Shown one piece after another: positions 10,981-21,844 of a stretch of DNA of 64,000 bases; position 1 is the stretch's first letter, and every line of letters starts with the position of its first letter. The notes beneath the pieces are model-generated. The model was given only the letters and a program-made list of their open reading frames with translations, had not been told where the DNA came from and ran no database searches. The stretch comes from Phyto melanocephala (Eukaryota; Arthropoda; Insecta; Diptera; Rhinophoridae), in the NCBI GenBank assembly GCA_941918925.1, contig OW799237.1, forward strand, positions 55,168,997-55,232,996. The letters run 5' to 3'. A program made the translations under genes and the position numbers.

Positions 10981-11449
10981 GTGTAATATATTGGTTTAGA
11001 TAAAAGTTTGGTGCTCACCCACAAAAGGTATAAAAAATAGATTATTCCAGTTAATGCGTTGAAGTTAATACTATTGAAGTCCGTGTAGCTGAAATAGTCC
11101 TCTTAGGGAGGGGTAGTAAAAGACAAGTTAGAAATAACAAATCGTGTCTAGAAAAACATACATTACTGTTGTTATTATGGAAATTAAAAAAAAAATTATT
11201 AAAAAATATATTTTTATTATTATCGATTGATCTGTCGACATATCCTACATACACAAATTTAGGTGGCTTAAATCTTCTGATCAGAATTGTATAATATCTA
11301 TAAACGAAACATCATTGAAATTATATTTTCGGAAATCAAGATAATTCACTTAAGATCTAACTTAAGAACTAATATAAATTTTAAGACCAAATCACTTTTA
11401 AGCTGCTTGCTTTTTTTTACGTTATTATGTACGTATAAAATATATTCAC

Positions 11450-11553
11450 CTGCAGATTGTCAACAGATTCGTCCTCCGGTGTTAATGCTAAAGACGATTT
11501 TCTATGACCTGGTCTCGCACCACCAGATGAACTTGTGCCAGATGTGCCTGTGC
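11450..11553 (-). CDS. Candidate internal exon of an unidentified host gene
   Basis: On the minus strand a pyrimidine-rich tract ending TTTTTTCTAG meets an open 104-nt segment that ends CTGCAG and is followed by the donor GTGAAT. In the frame shown it encodes 34 codons without a stop, including GHRKSSLALTPEDESV, and is rich in Ser, Gly and Thr. The first 2 nt complete a codon started in an upstream exon and the last codon is complete (phase 0). Codon use is more balanced and GC higher than the surrounding AT-rich DNA, and the segment matches none of the repeats in the window. I do not recognise the gene. RKSS could be a basophilic kinase site. Upstream exons should lie at higher coordinates or outside the window. 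Confidence is limited because only one exon is visible. Confidence 0.55.
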
Positions 11554-12350
11554 CTAGAAAAAATGCAAGAAAATTAAAGTTTAAAATCAAAGTAAAAACT
11601 TGTATCTTATTACTTATTAGAGAAACCAACATGGGGATCAATACAATTTTGGGACTTTGAATGTTGTTATTGTTAAACAAAAAGTTAAGTTTTGTTCTTA
11701 TAATACATTTTTTATGGTAAAAGGTCAACAAACGAGAAACGAAACTTTTAAAAATTAAAAACAAAAGAAGTACGAGTGAGCAATTAGCTAAAAAGGTAAA
11801 AATGACAAAAATAAAATTGATAATTTCTCAATTCAGGATAATACAAACAATATTTTAAAAGAAAAAGCAACAGCAATAGTGACACAAAAAATTGACAAAA
11901 CATGTGCTAAACAACAATAATGCAAATACTTTGCGTAACTGTTCACTAAATAGTTCTACAAATAAAGAGAACAACTTACATAAATACACAGAATAAAATA
12001 AAAATTTCTCTCTCGTTATGCAACACATAATTAATTTCAAGCAGTGGTTCCAGAAGTGATCGTAGAAAAATCTTCATTTGTCGGAATAAAAATCTTAATT
12101 TAAGAAAAGAAATCTTAATTTGTTTTTATTTGTATCATGTTATTGCCACTGCTTTTAACTACAAAATGTACATTTATGTGATCAAATATGTATGTATGCT
12201 CCTGCTTTTAAACTAACATGTAAAAAATTATATCTGTGTGAAGTTAAATTCGTATTGACCTAGCAGAGACAAGAACCATATTTCCTAACAGAGCTCATTT
12301 TACAGCTAACAGAGCAATGTTAGACATTTAACAGTGCTAATACTTCATAT
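11554..12350. other. AT-rich, no gene seen
   Basis: Presumably intronic if the 11450-11553 exon is real. About 12215-12345 (CAGAGACAAGAACC, TAACAGAGC) weakly resembles the outer arms of the palindrome at 20959-21844, perhaps a distant relative of that element. No coding or RNA gene is supportable. Confidence 0.4.
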
Positions 12351-13159
12351 GAGGAGCCGCAGAACAAAAGGTGATTTTTCGCTCATTTAAAATTTTTGGG
12401 AAATTGAGATTTATTTCTTTCGCCCCTTTAAAAAACTGCAAGAATCTGGAAATGCTAACACGATTTTTACTTATCTACAGGTGCATCTAACTGTCATAAG
12501 TCACCCCATTAAATGTTAAGGATGTTTGATATAATATCATTTTTATTTCGGAAAAAGCACCTTTTGCAAAAAAGAAAGCAAAAAAGCACCTTTTGTTAAA
12601 AAAAGTAAAAAAGCACGTTTTAGTAATAGAAGGAAAAAACACATTGTGTAATGCGAATACACATATATGACGATAAAATTTTTACTGAATGTGGTTAAAC
12701 CTGATCTAATATATTAAAAACTGTTAAGCTTAGTATATTTTTTTGTCGTTTTATTAAAATAAATTCCAATTTAAACATTTCTTTCTCAGCCTTAAATTAA
12801 ATATTTATAAAATTTGTTAAGCTTTTGTTCCAACATCTTCTTCTAGGCAAGAACATCCAACATTTTCGTCTATTGAATCCTCCATATATCTTTATCCTGT
12901 TTATACGTGTTGGAATAATAAACAAAAAAGCACCTTTTGTTAAAAAATAAACAAAAAAGCACCTTTTGTTAAAAAATAAACAAAAAAGCACCTTTTGTTA
13001 AGCATCAATTGTTAAGAACGCATTTACTTTGTAAAAAACAAAATAATAATAGTGCTAACTTTATTGTTTCTACAAGATCTCAACCTAAATTTTATAAAAA
13101 TACCAAAAAACCTATTTTTCGCGAAATGCGAAAAAGCACCTTTTGTTCTGCGGCTCCTC
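12351..13159. mobile_element. Non-autonomous DNA element with about 34-bp TIRs (809 bp)
   Basis: Left end GAGGAGCCGCAGAACAAAAG with GTGATTTTTCGC following; the right end is the near-perfect reverse complement, ending CTGCGGCTCCTC at 13159. ATAT flanks both sides and may be a target duplication or part of the repeat. No coding capacity. The inner TIR segment AAAAGCACCTTTTG recurs inside at about 12554, 12582, 12930, 12957, 12984 and 13134, with a variant at about 12610, so the element has copied its own terminal motif. Superfamily not assigned. Confidence 0.85.
12917..13003. repeat. Minisatellite of about 27-28 bp units, three copies
   Basis: Unit ATAAACAAAAAAGCACCTTT plus TGTTAAAAA repeated three times almost perfectly. 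It contains the inverted-repeat core of the host element. Confidence 0.9.
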
Positions 13160-13464
13160 ATATATAGAAAATTATTATAATCAATTTTTTATCTATGGAC
13201 CTAAGTAAATACACCAAACTATTTAGGAACGATAGCTCAACGACACTGGATAAGTGTCATTTTTAAAATAAATGTGGAATTTTAGAAAACTGAGTTTAAA
13301 ATTTATGAAAATTCTTCGAAAGTTCAGTGGAAAAAATGGCCATTCTTGGAATGCTACACATATGACGCTATATATGTGTGGTAGCCCAAGGAGAACTAAA
13401 TGACACTGCATTAGTGTCATATTTGAAATAATTTTGGAATATTATTAAATTGAATTTAAAAAAA
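13160..13464. repeat. Diverged direct repeat of about 75 bp with a small dyad
   Basis: About 13228-13300 and about 13395-13465 are direct repeats (roughly three quarters identical by eye). Each begins with a GACACTG...AGTGTC dyad followed by an A/T-rich segment. No gene. Confidence 0.55.
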
Positions 13465-14366
13465 CAATCAAATAGCACTATATTCGGCTGTGCCGAATCT
13501 TTTATACCCACTACCAATATGATGTCATTTAATAGCACATCATTTAGTACTTTGTTATTAGCAGCAACCACTATGGAATAATATCTTTATACTTAAATAT
13601 GTATAACTTTATTTGTACAACTTCGATATGCTAGTCAAATGTTTTAGTAAATTTAGTCTTTCAATGAAAGTGGACATTAAAGTAGGCGTGTCAACAAAGT
13701 TTTTGCTAATAAATACATCTTAGATATTTCAATATAGTCCTTTATTCTTCCAAAATCTTTCTTAATAATGAAATTATATGAATTTGAGATAAAGCGTTAT
13801 ATGGGAGGTGGGCGTGTCACATTTATCTTACGCTAGAAAAAAGCCTCTGTTTGCAAAATTTCAAAATCGTACATCTAATTTTGTCAGTTTTATTACGTTG
13901 TAAATTTTAAATGTACCGAAAAATAAACTTTTCGTACATTTTAATCTAAATGCATAAATTTAAACAATTTTCGGGGAAAAATATTTCTTTAACTCAGAAA
14001 ATATACATTCGAAATTATATGGCTCTACGTTATTAAGTTTTGACACAAGAACATTTAATTCGATGTTGGAAGGACATTTTTTACCTACTCTTGCATTACG
14101 AGCTATAATTATCTTCCGATTTAGAACATTTTTATAACCAAACAAACCTTGCGTATAAGAAATATTCTGGCACAATTTCAGCCCCCTAGTTTTTTCCGTC
14201 CGACCACTAACGTGCTTTCAACAAACCGAAAGACTCACAGACATAGCTAGATCTCCATAAAATGAAACCCCGATTCAGAATATATATACTTTATGGGGTC
14301 TTAAATGGATATTTCGGACTGACCAAATGAATATACCCCCACCATTTTTTTGGTGGCGGGTATAAA
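13465..14366 (-). mobile_element. DINE-1-like element, about 0.9 kb
   Basis: Minus-orientation copy with the 3' hairpin at about 13483-13500 (TTCGGCTGTGCCGAA) and the 5' CCACCA/TGGTGGCGGGTATA box at about 14340-14362. It lacks the mariner-type MITE; the corresponding empty site (TCGAAGTTGTACAAATAAAG on its own strand) is near 13618. Confidence 0.85.
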
Positions 14367-14604
14367 AATTAATTTAAAATAATTTTTGAATAAACAAAAA
14401 AAAAAACAGAAGATTTGCTTTGGTATGAAAATTCCAGTTGAAAGCCAATATTTAAACGAAATCATTCTATAGAGGGATACATATCCCTTACTGATTCTGT
14501 TCTCCAAGACGTTTTTTAAAAGACGTTCTAAATTTGTTTAACATCCATAAACTTCTGCATTAAACATTATTCATTAGACTTAACCAATTTAATTCCAATT
14601 CTTG

Positions 14605-14989
14605 TAGACGAATTGCTTAAGTACGAAGAAGCAGATGAAAAACTACTAAAATCAAAACTTGAAGCTGAGCTTTTGCATTGGCAGCAGAAATAAAAGATCT
14701 GTCAAGAACAACCAGAAAATGTAATAGATGTTTTAATTATGTGTGACCCAGATATTTATCTAAATTTAAGGAATCTATTTACCATTTTTGCTTCAATTCT
14801 GTTAAGTAATGCTACGGACAAACGATCATTTTCTACTCTTCGTCGCATTAAAACGTGGCTGAGATCAACCATGACAGAGGACAGGCTAAACGGGTTAGCC
14901 ATGTTACATATTCACAACCAAATTGAAGTTGATCCAGAAGTTGTGCCTAATAAATTCTCTGCAACAGGAAACCACAAATTACTTACTTA
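14605..14989 (+). pseudogene. hAT transposase C-terminal fragment
   Basis: 14739-14989 encodes the hAT C-terminal dimerisation region: LRNLFTIFASILLSNATD, then KRSFSTLRRIKTWLRSTMTE and DRLNGLAMLHIH. In full hAT transposases this block contains the last catalytic Glu region and the dimer interface. Upstream, 14605-14735 reads ELLKYEEADEKLLKSKLEAE in the same orientation with breaks. The catalytic core and BED finger are missing. No ends or target duplication found. 14990-15228 is AT-rich with nothing else visible. Confidence 0.85.
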
Positions 14990-15228
14990 ATATACATATG
15001 TAAGTGTTTTTGTTAGACTTTATGTCAGAAAATTTTGTATTTTATTTTTTTCGTTGTTGTTTGATATATATTTATTTTAATTGAACTTTTTAAATTTTTT
15101 GTTTCACTTATACTCCATACAAAAGCTTAAGCTGGATCTGCGCCTGATCCTCACTGTACTTTTTTTATAACTAAAATAAATCGGAGAAACAAAATTTCAT
15201 AATTATAACCAGAAAACATTCAGTAATT

Positions 15229-17348
15229 AAACAAGTAAGAGCACTATATTCGGCTGTTCCGAATCTTTTATACCCACCACCAATTTTGTGTACATTTAAA
15301 GCACAATATTTATTATTTTGCTAATCATTATGGTATAATCTCTTTATAATAAAATATGTATCACTTTCTTTGTAGGGGTTAGTTAAGTTTTAGGGGCCCA
15401 TGTTGAAGGTGAACTACACCTAGTCTTTAAATTTGTTGTCTGCATTTCACTTAACATTTCTCAATCTCAAACTTACTCAATTTGATCCGTGGAAAGATAC
15501 GCAAATGAGCAACGCTTTAAAGTTATTCAGGTTTTTTATGAAAATGGGCGTTCAAATCAAAATGCATTTTGTGCACTTCGTGATTCTTTTGATCAACATT
15601 TAACATTTAAGTTTCTGCAAAACAGGTCTGTATAAAATGTTAGAAAATCTGTGAATGCCTTCTTAGTTCGTTGAATGGGAACCATTGCTGGTTTTTGCAA
15701 TAGTGTAGCAAAAGAGCAGTCAACCTCTACTCATTATCATGCCCAACAATTGAGCATCAACATTGTCATTGAAAATTTGGACCCTCAGATAGAGGAGTGG
15801 CGCCAAGGATGGGGGGGGCCATTTGGCCGATATTTTGTTAAATACATAATTGAACCATACAAATATTATCATTACAAAAAGAAATAATAATAATTTCCTA
15901 AATAATTTGTGTTTTATTGAAATTCAACATCGGTCCTTAAAATTTAACCACCCTTTATAACTTCGATATGCAACTAAAATGCTTTTGTAAATGTAGTCTT
16001 TCAATGAAAGTGGGCGTTAAAGTAGGTATGTCAATAAAGTTTCTGCTAATAAATACAACTTAGATATTTCAATATAGTCCTTTATTTTCCCAAAAACTTT
16101 GTCAATAGAGAAATTCATGAATTTAAAATAAACCGTTATATGGGAGGTAGGCGTTAAAGTAGGCGTGTCACCTAAACTTTTTGGCACAACAATTACATTG
16201 ATTAGAAGGATATACGTAGCAAATTTGATCATCATACCTCTAATTTTGGCGGTTTTTGAGCTTTTAAATTTCATTAACGGTAGATAGCGTGAAAAGTGGG
16301 CGTTATAGTAGGCGTGTCAAAGTTGTTTTTGCGAATGAGTACAACTTAGGTGTTTCAATATAGCACTTTATTATTCCAAAATCTTTATTAATAGAGAAAT
16401 TATATGAATTTTAGGTAAAACGTTATATGGTAGGTGGGCGTAAAAGTGGGCGTGGCACCTTAATTTTCTGGCACAGTAATGACATTGCCAAGGAGGATAT
16501 ACGTAACAAATTTGATCATCATACCTCTAATTTTGGCGGTTTTATGAGCTTTTAAATTTTATTAACGGTAGATAACGTGAAAAGTGGGCGTTATAGTAGG
16601 CGTGTCAAAGTTATTTTTGCGAATGAGTACAACTTAGGTGTTTCAATATAGCCCTTTATTATTCCAAAATCTTTATTAATAGAGAAATTATATGAATTTT
16701 AGGTAAAACGTTATATGCGAGGTGGGCGTAAAAGTGGGCGTAGCACATTGATTTTTCGTTACAAAAAAGCGTCTCACCAAAAAGCAAAGTATGCAAAATT
16801 TCAGAGTCGTACATCCAACTTTGTTGCTTTTATGACGTTTTTGTTTTTAAATATACCGAAAAATACACTGTGCGGTATAAATTTTCGTACATTTTGATCG
16901 ATAACTCCCCTCCTAATGCATTAGATAATTTTCGGGGAAAAATATTGTTTTTACTCAGGAAATATATATTAGAAGTTTCATGAGTCTACGTTAATGCGTT
17001 TAGACACAATTCCATTTTATTCGATGTTCGAAGGACACGGTTTTTTCGACCTACTCTTGCTTTTCGAGCTATAACTCTCTTCCTAATATTCCGATTTAGC
17101 CCATTTTCAATACCAAATAAACCTTGTCTAGAAGAAAGATTCTGGCAAAATTTGAGCCCCCTAGCTTTTTCGGTGCGACCTCTATCGTGCTTTCAACAGA
17201 CGGATGGACATAGCTAGATCGTCATCAAATCAAACCCTGATTCAGAATATATATACTTTATGGGGTCTAAAATGGATATTTCGATGTGTTACAAACGGAA
17301 TGACAAAATGAATATACCCCCACCATTTTTTTGGTGGCGGGTGTAAAA
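15229..17348 (-). mobile_element. DINE-1-like element, about 2.1 kb, near-identical to the 8665 copy
   Basis: Reverse-orientation full-length copy: 3' hairpin at about 15250, CACGCCCAC-rich internal tandem units, the CCGTCTGTTGAAAG region and the 5' box at about 17318-17345. It shares unusual variants with the 8665-10817 copy and carries the same MITE, so the two form a large inverted pair 4.4 kb apart. Their flanks are unrelated, which argues for two insertions of one sublineage rather than a segmental inversion. Confidence 0.9.
15375..15955 (+). mobile_element. Mariner-like deletion derivative nested in DINE-1
   Basis: 581 bp between TA dinucleotides. Near 15490 the plus strand reads VERYANEQRFKVIQVFYENG, the helix-turn-helix start typical of a mariner-related group in insects. 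From 15690 there are C-terminal remnants (AKEQSTSTHYHAQQLSINIV). The catalytic region is deleted. Confidence 0.85.
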
Positions 17349-18142
17349 AGAACTTGAGTATTCAGTAAAAAGTAAAAAGTAAGAACTGCCCAATAGCAGT
17401 AGCGGGTAATATGCTTGTATAATAATATAGGTGTAATTTGTTCTTTTTTTTGAGCTTGAGCTTGAGCTTGAGTTTTTTTTTTTTTTTTTTTTTTTTGTAA
17501 AATAGTTTTTCAATATATTATAGTTTTGATTTTTTATATACATACATAATTTGTATATTTACCCTGAAGAATAAACCCATTGATTGGTAGCGAAATATTA
17601 TTGTTTATAAAAAATAAAATAAAATGTGATAAAAAATTCTAGAAAAATACCAAGAAATTTAGATCATATTCATAAATATCAAGAGAGGTGCAAATGGAAG
17701 TGTAACGCCTTCGTGGACTTCCTAGCCAAAGAGCACAGGAACTTATGTATGTTGAAACGGGTAAGTCCACTGTGTTATTTACCCGCCGAAAGGTATTGAA
17801 CTTGTCCAAGCCGATCTTGATAATGGCATTTCTGGAACACGATATTTATTTCTTGATTCCTGTCGCCATTAAGTTGATGGTGCTGGCTCGGATGATAATT
17901 TCCGACTAACGCAAACTTGGCTCTGGCATGGGGTATCATAAGAATCTCATGTAAACCCTATAGATAACCACTGAGCTGTAAAAGCGGTTTTGAGTTTGAA
18001 AAAATACAAATGATTTCTAATAATAACAAAAAAAAAAAGAGTAACGAGAAGCGTGAAAGAGGTGGAAGTGAGGGTGTAAGGGCTTCGGATCTATTTAGAA
18101 TGAGCTTTTTGATGATAAGATCAACATCACTAGAACTTTTTA
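17349..18142. other. Unassigned stretch: microsatellite, poly-T and a GC-richer block
   Basis: (GAGCTT)n at 17452-17473 is followed by a poly-T run to about 17497. About 17690-17985 is distinctly GC-richer than its surroundings and contains GCACAGGAACTTATG, TTTACCCGCCGAAAGG and GGCTCTGGCATGGGGTATC. It has no long open frame on either strand and does not recur in the window. It may be untranslated or decayed LINE sequence, but I cannot assign it. Confidence 0.35.
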
Positions 18143-18264
18143 CCCAATATTAACCAAATATGTGTAATGCAGCAAACAACGTCAGAGTGGGCGCACTAAA
18201 GCGCCTTGTAGCAACAATGAATGGTAACTATTTACTTCTGTCTATTTACCTAGTTTTTAAAAAA

Positions 18265-19316
18265 CAAGTCTAAGCTTCTTGTATCCCAATTAAAAGAATG
18301 GAATTTGGCGCAAAAGGACGTTAACTTTTCGTACTTTCGAAATAGATAACAACCTTTTTTGACTTATTGCAGCAGAGAGGAAGGTTTGGTATTTTGTGAT
18401 ACTGCTGATGGACTTTTGCGACAACTGTGTTTTATTCATAAATCTGAGGATTGGCGGCTTTTTATTGATTCATCCAAGACAAGTTTGAAAGCCGTTTTAC
18501 TTAACAATGGCAACAAATATCCATCGGTTCCACTCGCGTATACAAGAAATATGAAAGAAAAGTATTGTAGCATGAAGATGATACTACAAAAAATTAAATA
18601 TTCACATTCCTCATGGAACGTATGTGCAGATTTGAAAGTCGTAGCAATGTTAAATGGATTGCAAAGTGGATATACTAAGTTTTGTTACTTTTTATATGAA
18701 TGGGAAAGCCGCGCGAAAGAAAAACACTACAATGTTAAAATTTGACCGAAAAGAGAAAATTTTGTTCCAGGAAAAAAATGTAGCAGAAGAGCCTTTAATT
18801 CAAAAATAAAGAATTCTTCTGCCTCCTCTTCACATAAAGCTAGGCCTAATGAAAAATTTTGTCAAAGCAATAAACCCAGGACGGTGAAGGCTTTCTATAC
18901 ATTAAGAGCAAATTTCCTAGAATCAGAAATGCTAAAGGAAAAGAAGGCATATTTGTGGGTCCACAAATACGACAGGTTATGAAGGACGAGGTCTTTAGAA
19001 CGTAATTAAATGATGTGGAAGAAATAACATGGACAGCTTTTGTGAATGTGTGCCACAATTTTTTGGGAAACAGAAAAGCTAAAAACAACTATGAAATCAT
19101 CGGAGAACTACTTTCTGCCTTCAAAGCTCTAAAGTGTAATATGTCCCTCAAAATTCATTTTTTGGACTCGCATCTAGATTTTTTTCCGGACAATCTTGGT
19201 GCTGTATCAGAAGAACATGGTGAAAGGTTCCATCAAGATATGTTACATATAGAGAAGCGTTATAATGGAAACCCATCGGAAGGAATGCTTGCAGATTCTT
19301 GTTGGTCGATTTGGTA
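18265..19316 (+). pseudogene. Family ABC transposase-like protein, copy B (N-terminus lost)
   Basis: Order of recognisable blocks: SQLKEWN-like start (about 18280), EEGLVFCDTADGLLRQLC (about 18370), DWRLFIDSSKTSLKAVLL, GNKYPSVPLAYTRNMKE, KMILQKIKYSHSSWNVCADL, GYTKFCYFLYEWESR, KFPR-like remnants near 18910, then LKCNMSLKIHFLDSHLDFFP and AVSEEHGERFHQDMLHIEKR (19125-19260), ending near TGG TAA at 19316. Frameshifts occur between about 18745 and 19015. Conserved acidic residues in FIDSS, SHLDFFP and EEHGERF could form an RNase-H-type catalytic triad; that is inference. From memory, similar proteins are abundant hypothetical proteins in arthropod genomes. Confidence 0.75.
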
Positions 19317-19933
19317 AGAATCTCAAACTGAATATTATAATAAAAAAATAAATATTAATGAAAGAAAACTAAAGTTAAATCTCCGCATACAACGGAACAG
19401 CTTAAGCTACTTTTTTATTTTAACAATGTTTCCTAAATAAAAATTTATAATTATTAACAAAAATTTTGTGTTATTTTAAATAAAAAAAATATAGAGGCTG
19501 TAAATATTTTAATTTTGGCGACAGGGTGGGAGTTTTAAGCGAGGCGTTGCTACAAAATTACAATCTGGCAACTTTCTTTGCTTGTATTTGTTGTTGTTGT
19601 ACGAAAATAGATAGAAGTAAATAGTAGGGTAATCGGCTCGGTTTTACAACCGGTGGAAAACCCGGTTTTTTCCTCTTTCAGCTGGCGGTTTTTTCTAAAT
19701 GTTGATTTTTCAAATATCGAATAAACCGGTTTTTTTATCCGAAAAAGCCGGCTTTTTATTTTTTTAAGTTTATTTTCATATATCTTTGTAACCAATCGCA
19801 CCAGAGTATATTTAATACGCGAAAAGTTTCAAAAAATCTGAAAATAAAAACTATTAAATATTCTTCCATATTATTGTAAGAAATTTATTTGTTGTTTAAA
19901 AAACAAATGTAAAATAATTGATCTTTAATATTA

Positions 19934-20590
19934 TTATACCCTTCACACAGTGAAAAAGGGTATACATAGGTTTGTCATTCCGTGTGAAATTTCTACAATT
20001 TTCATTTCCGACCCCATAAAGTATATATTTTCTGAAAACTTGTGAATAGGGGAGTCGATTAAGCTCTGTCAGTCTGTCCGTGTGTATGTTGAAATCAACT
20101 TTTTGAAGCCCCCAGACATCGCTTGGACCCGGGTGAGGTAATAAAATATCAGAAATATTCGGGAGTAGATCGGTATTGAAAATCAGAAACATCGGTACAT
20201 AAACACCTGAGATATGAGCAAAAACCCACGACCACCTCGATTTTTTTTTCACAAAAACAACATTACAACAACAACATACATACATACAAACGTGTATACT
20301 GGTTAGAGTAACCGTGGCATCGAATCCCAGCTGAGCCAAAAAAAAATTTTTTATATATTTTTTAAATTTTTTTTTATTTTTTTTTTTTAATTTTTTTTTT
20401 TTTTTAACATACATACATACGTAAATTTATAATTTTACAATGGGATGTTTTTATATATATGTGTTTTTTGTACATACATACGTATTTCATATGGGATGAA
20501 TGGTGATACAAACTACTGTTATTGCATGACTACACGTTGTGAAGGGTATATAAGATTCGGCACGGCCGAATATAGCGCTCTTACTTGTTT
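19934..20590 (+). mobile_element. Short DINE-1 variant nested in the hAT element
   Basis: Starts TTATACCCTTCACACAGTG with an inverted box, has CCGACCCCATAAAGTATATA, the CTGTCAGTCTGTCCGTG run and the 3' hairpin GATTCGGCACGGCCGAAT ending in CTTACTTGTTT. It lacks CACGCCCAC boxes; its centre holds poly-A/poly-T and a CATA microsatellite. It is a second DINE-1 type in the window, related to the pieces at 55363 and 55722. Confidence 0.85.
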
Positions 20591-20958
20591 TTAATAGGAT
20601 ATAAACCTAACGTTAAAAGTTAAAGGTAATTGAAGCATAAACTTAGCTGATCGATCACTTTTAGGTAAAAAATGTAGTTAAAATAAAGAAAAACCAATAA
20701 TCTTTACTTCCAGATCCTAATTTCAAATAATGGCATTGAGTGTCTGTTAACGTAAATTTTAATTAAACTATCGGACAAACTAGTTTATGCCTATATTTGT
20801 ATGTCTGTCAGGGGAATAATAAAGAATTTTTAAAATTAAATTTTTTTCTCCCTAGCCTTTAAAATGTGTTTCAAATTACAGAAATCATTTCAAGCAAAAT
20901 ACGTTAGTGCATATTAGTTTAAAAAATCTATTTAACATTTAAAAAATGTACAGAAAAA

Positions 20959-21844
20959 GATATATAAATATTTAATGTGTGTGAAGATAAATTTGAAATT
21001 TGAAACCCTAGACACAAACCTAATAAGTTAACAGAGCTATGTTAACTACTTAACAGAACTAATGTTATTACTCTAAATTTAGTTGTTTTTTATAATTAAA
21101 GATATTTTTATATAGTAATATTAAAAAAAAAAAACTGAATTTATAGAACACACCTCTGAAGCAAGCAATGATTAAAAATTTTTAATATAACATTTTTTAG
21201 GTGAAAATAATAACACATTTATAAAGAGTGTTTTTTGAATAAAATATTTATCTTTTTTCGAATATACAAAGTTGGCACACAATACCACTATGTGGAAAGT
21301 ATAGGCAGAGGCCATTACTACCACACTATGGAAGTGGAATTCCTGAATTGATTTTGTGAAGTTTTTAAAAAATGACCAAAATCCCTCACAGAAATTTCAT
21401 ATGAAAAAATATCAATTTTCAAACATTGTTTTAAAACTTCACAAAATCAATTCAGGAAGTCCACTCCCATAATGTGGTAGTAATGGCCTCTGGCTATACT
21501 TTCCACATAGTGGTATTGTGTGCCAACTTTGTACATTCGAAAAAAGATAAATATTTTATTCAAAAAACACTCTTTATAAATGTGTTATTATTTTCACCTA
21601 AAAAATGTTATATTAAAAATTTTTAATCATTTCTTGCTTCAGAGGTGTATTCTATAAATTCAATTTTTTTTTTTTTTTTTTAATATTCCTATATAAAAAT
21701 ATCTTTAATTATAAAAAACAACTAAATTTAGAGTAATAACATTATTTCTGTTAAGTAGTTAACATAGCTCTGTTAACTTATTAGGTTTGTGTCTAGGGTT
21801 TCAAATTTCAAATTTATCTTCACACACATAAATATTTATATATC
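20959..21844. repeat. Long palindrome, about 410-bp arms with about 60-bp loop
   Basis: Left arm 20959-21370 and right arm about 21429-21844 are reverse complements with few differences (for example the shared GGCACACAATACCACTATGT block and TGTTAACTACTTAAC region). No coding capacity. It is either a foldback-type element inserted in the hAT or an inverted duplication that arose there. A transcript across it would form a roughly 410-bp hairpin. Confidence 0.92.

Noticed and set aside
11417..11764. 115-codon minus-strand frame covering the candidate exon
   Set aside because: The long frame runs through intron-like A/T-rich sequence on both sides; only the 11450-11553 part has coding composition and splice sites, so I kept only that.
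11855..12040. 61-codon minus-strand frame rich in Cys, Phe and Leu
   Set aside because: Composition follows from TTT/TTG-rich DNA; no signal-peptide logic, no homologous motif, no transcript-like context.
8665..17348. Treating the inverted DINE-1 pair as ends of one 8.7-kb composite transposon
   Set aside because: The flanks are unrelated, the 8665 copy has an empty site in a paralog showing that it inserted alone, and no outer target duplication exists.
17289..17543. 84-codon minus-strand frame with Lys and Ser runs
   Set aside because: Created by the (GAGCTT)n microsatellite and the poly-T tract.
19896..20414. 172-codon minus-strand frame
   Set aside because: It translates a DINE-1 plus poly-A/T runs (Lys-rich start) and has no domain.
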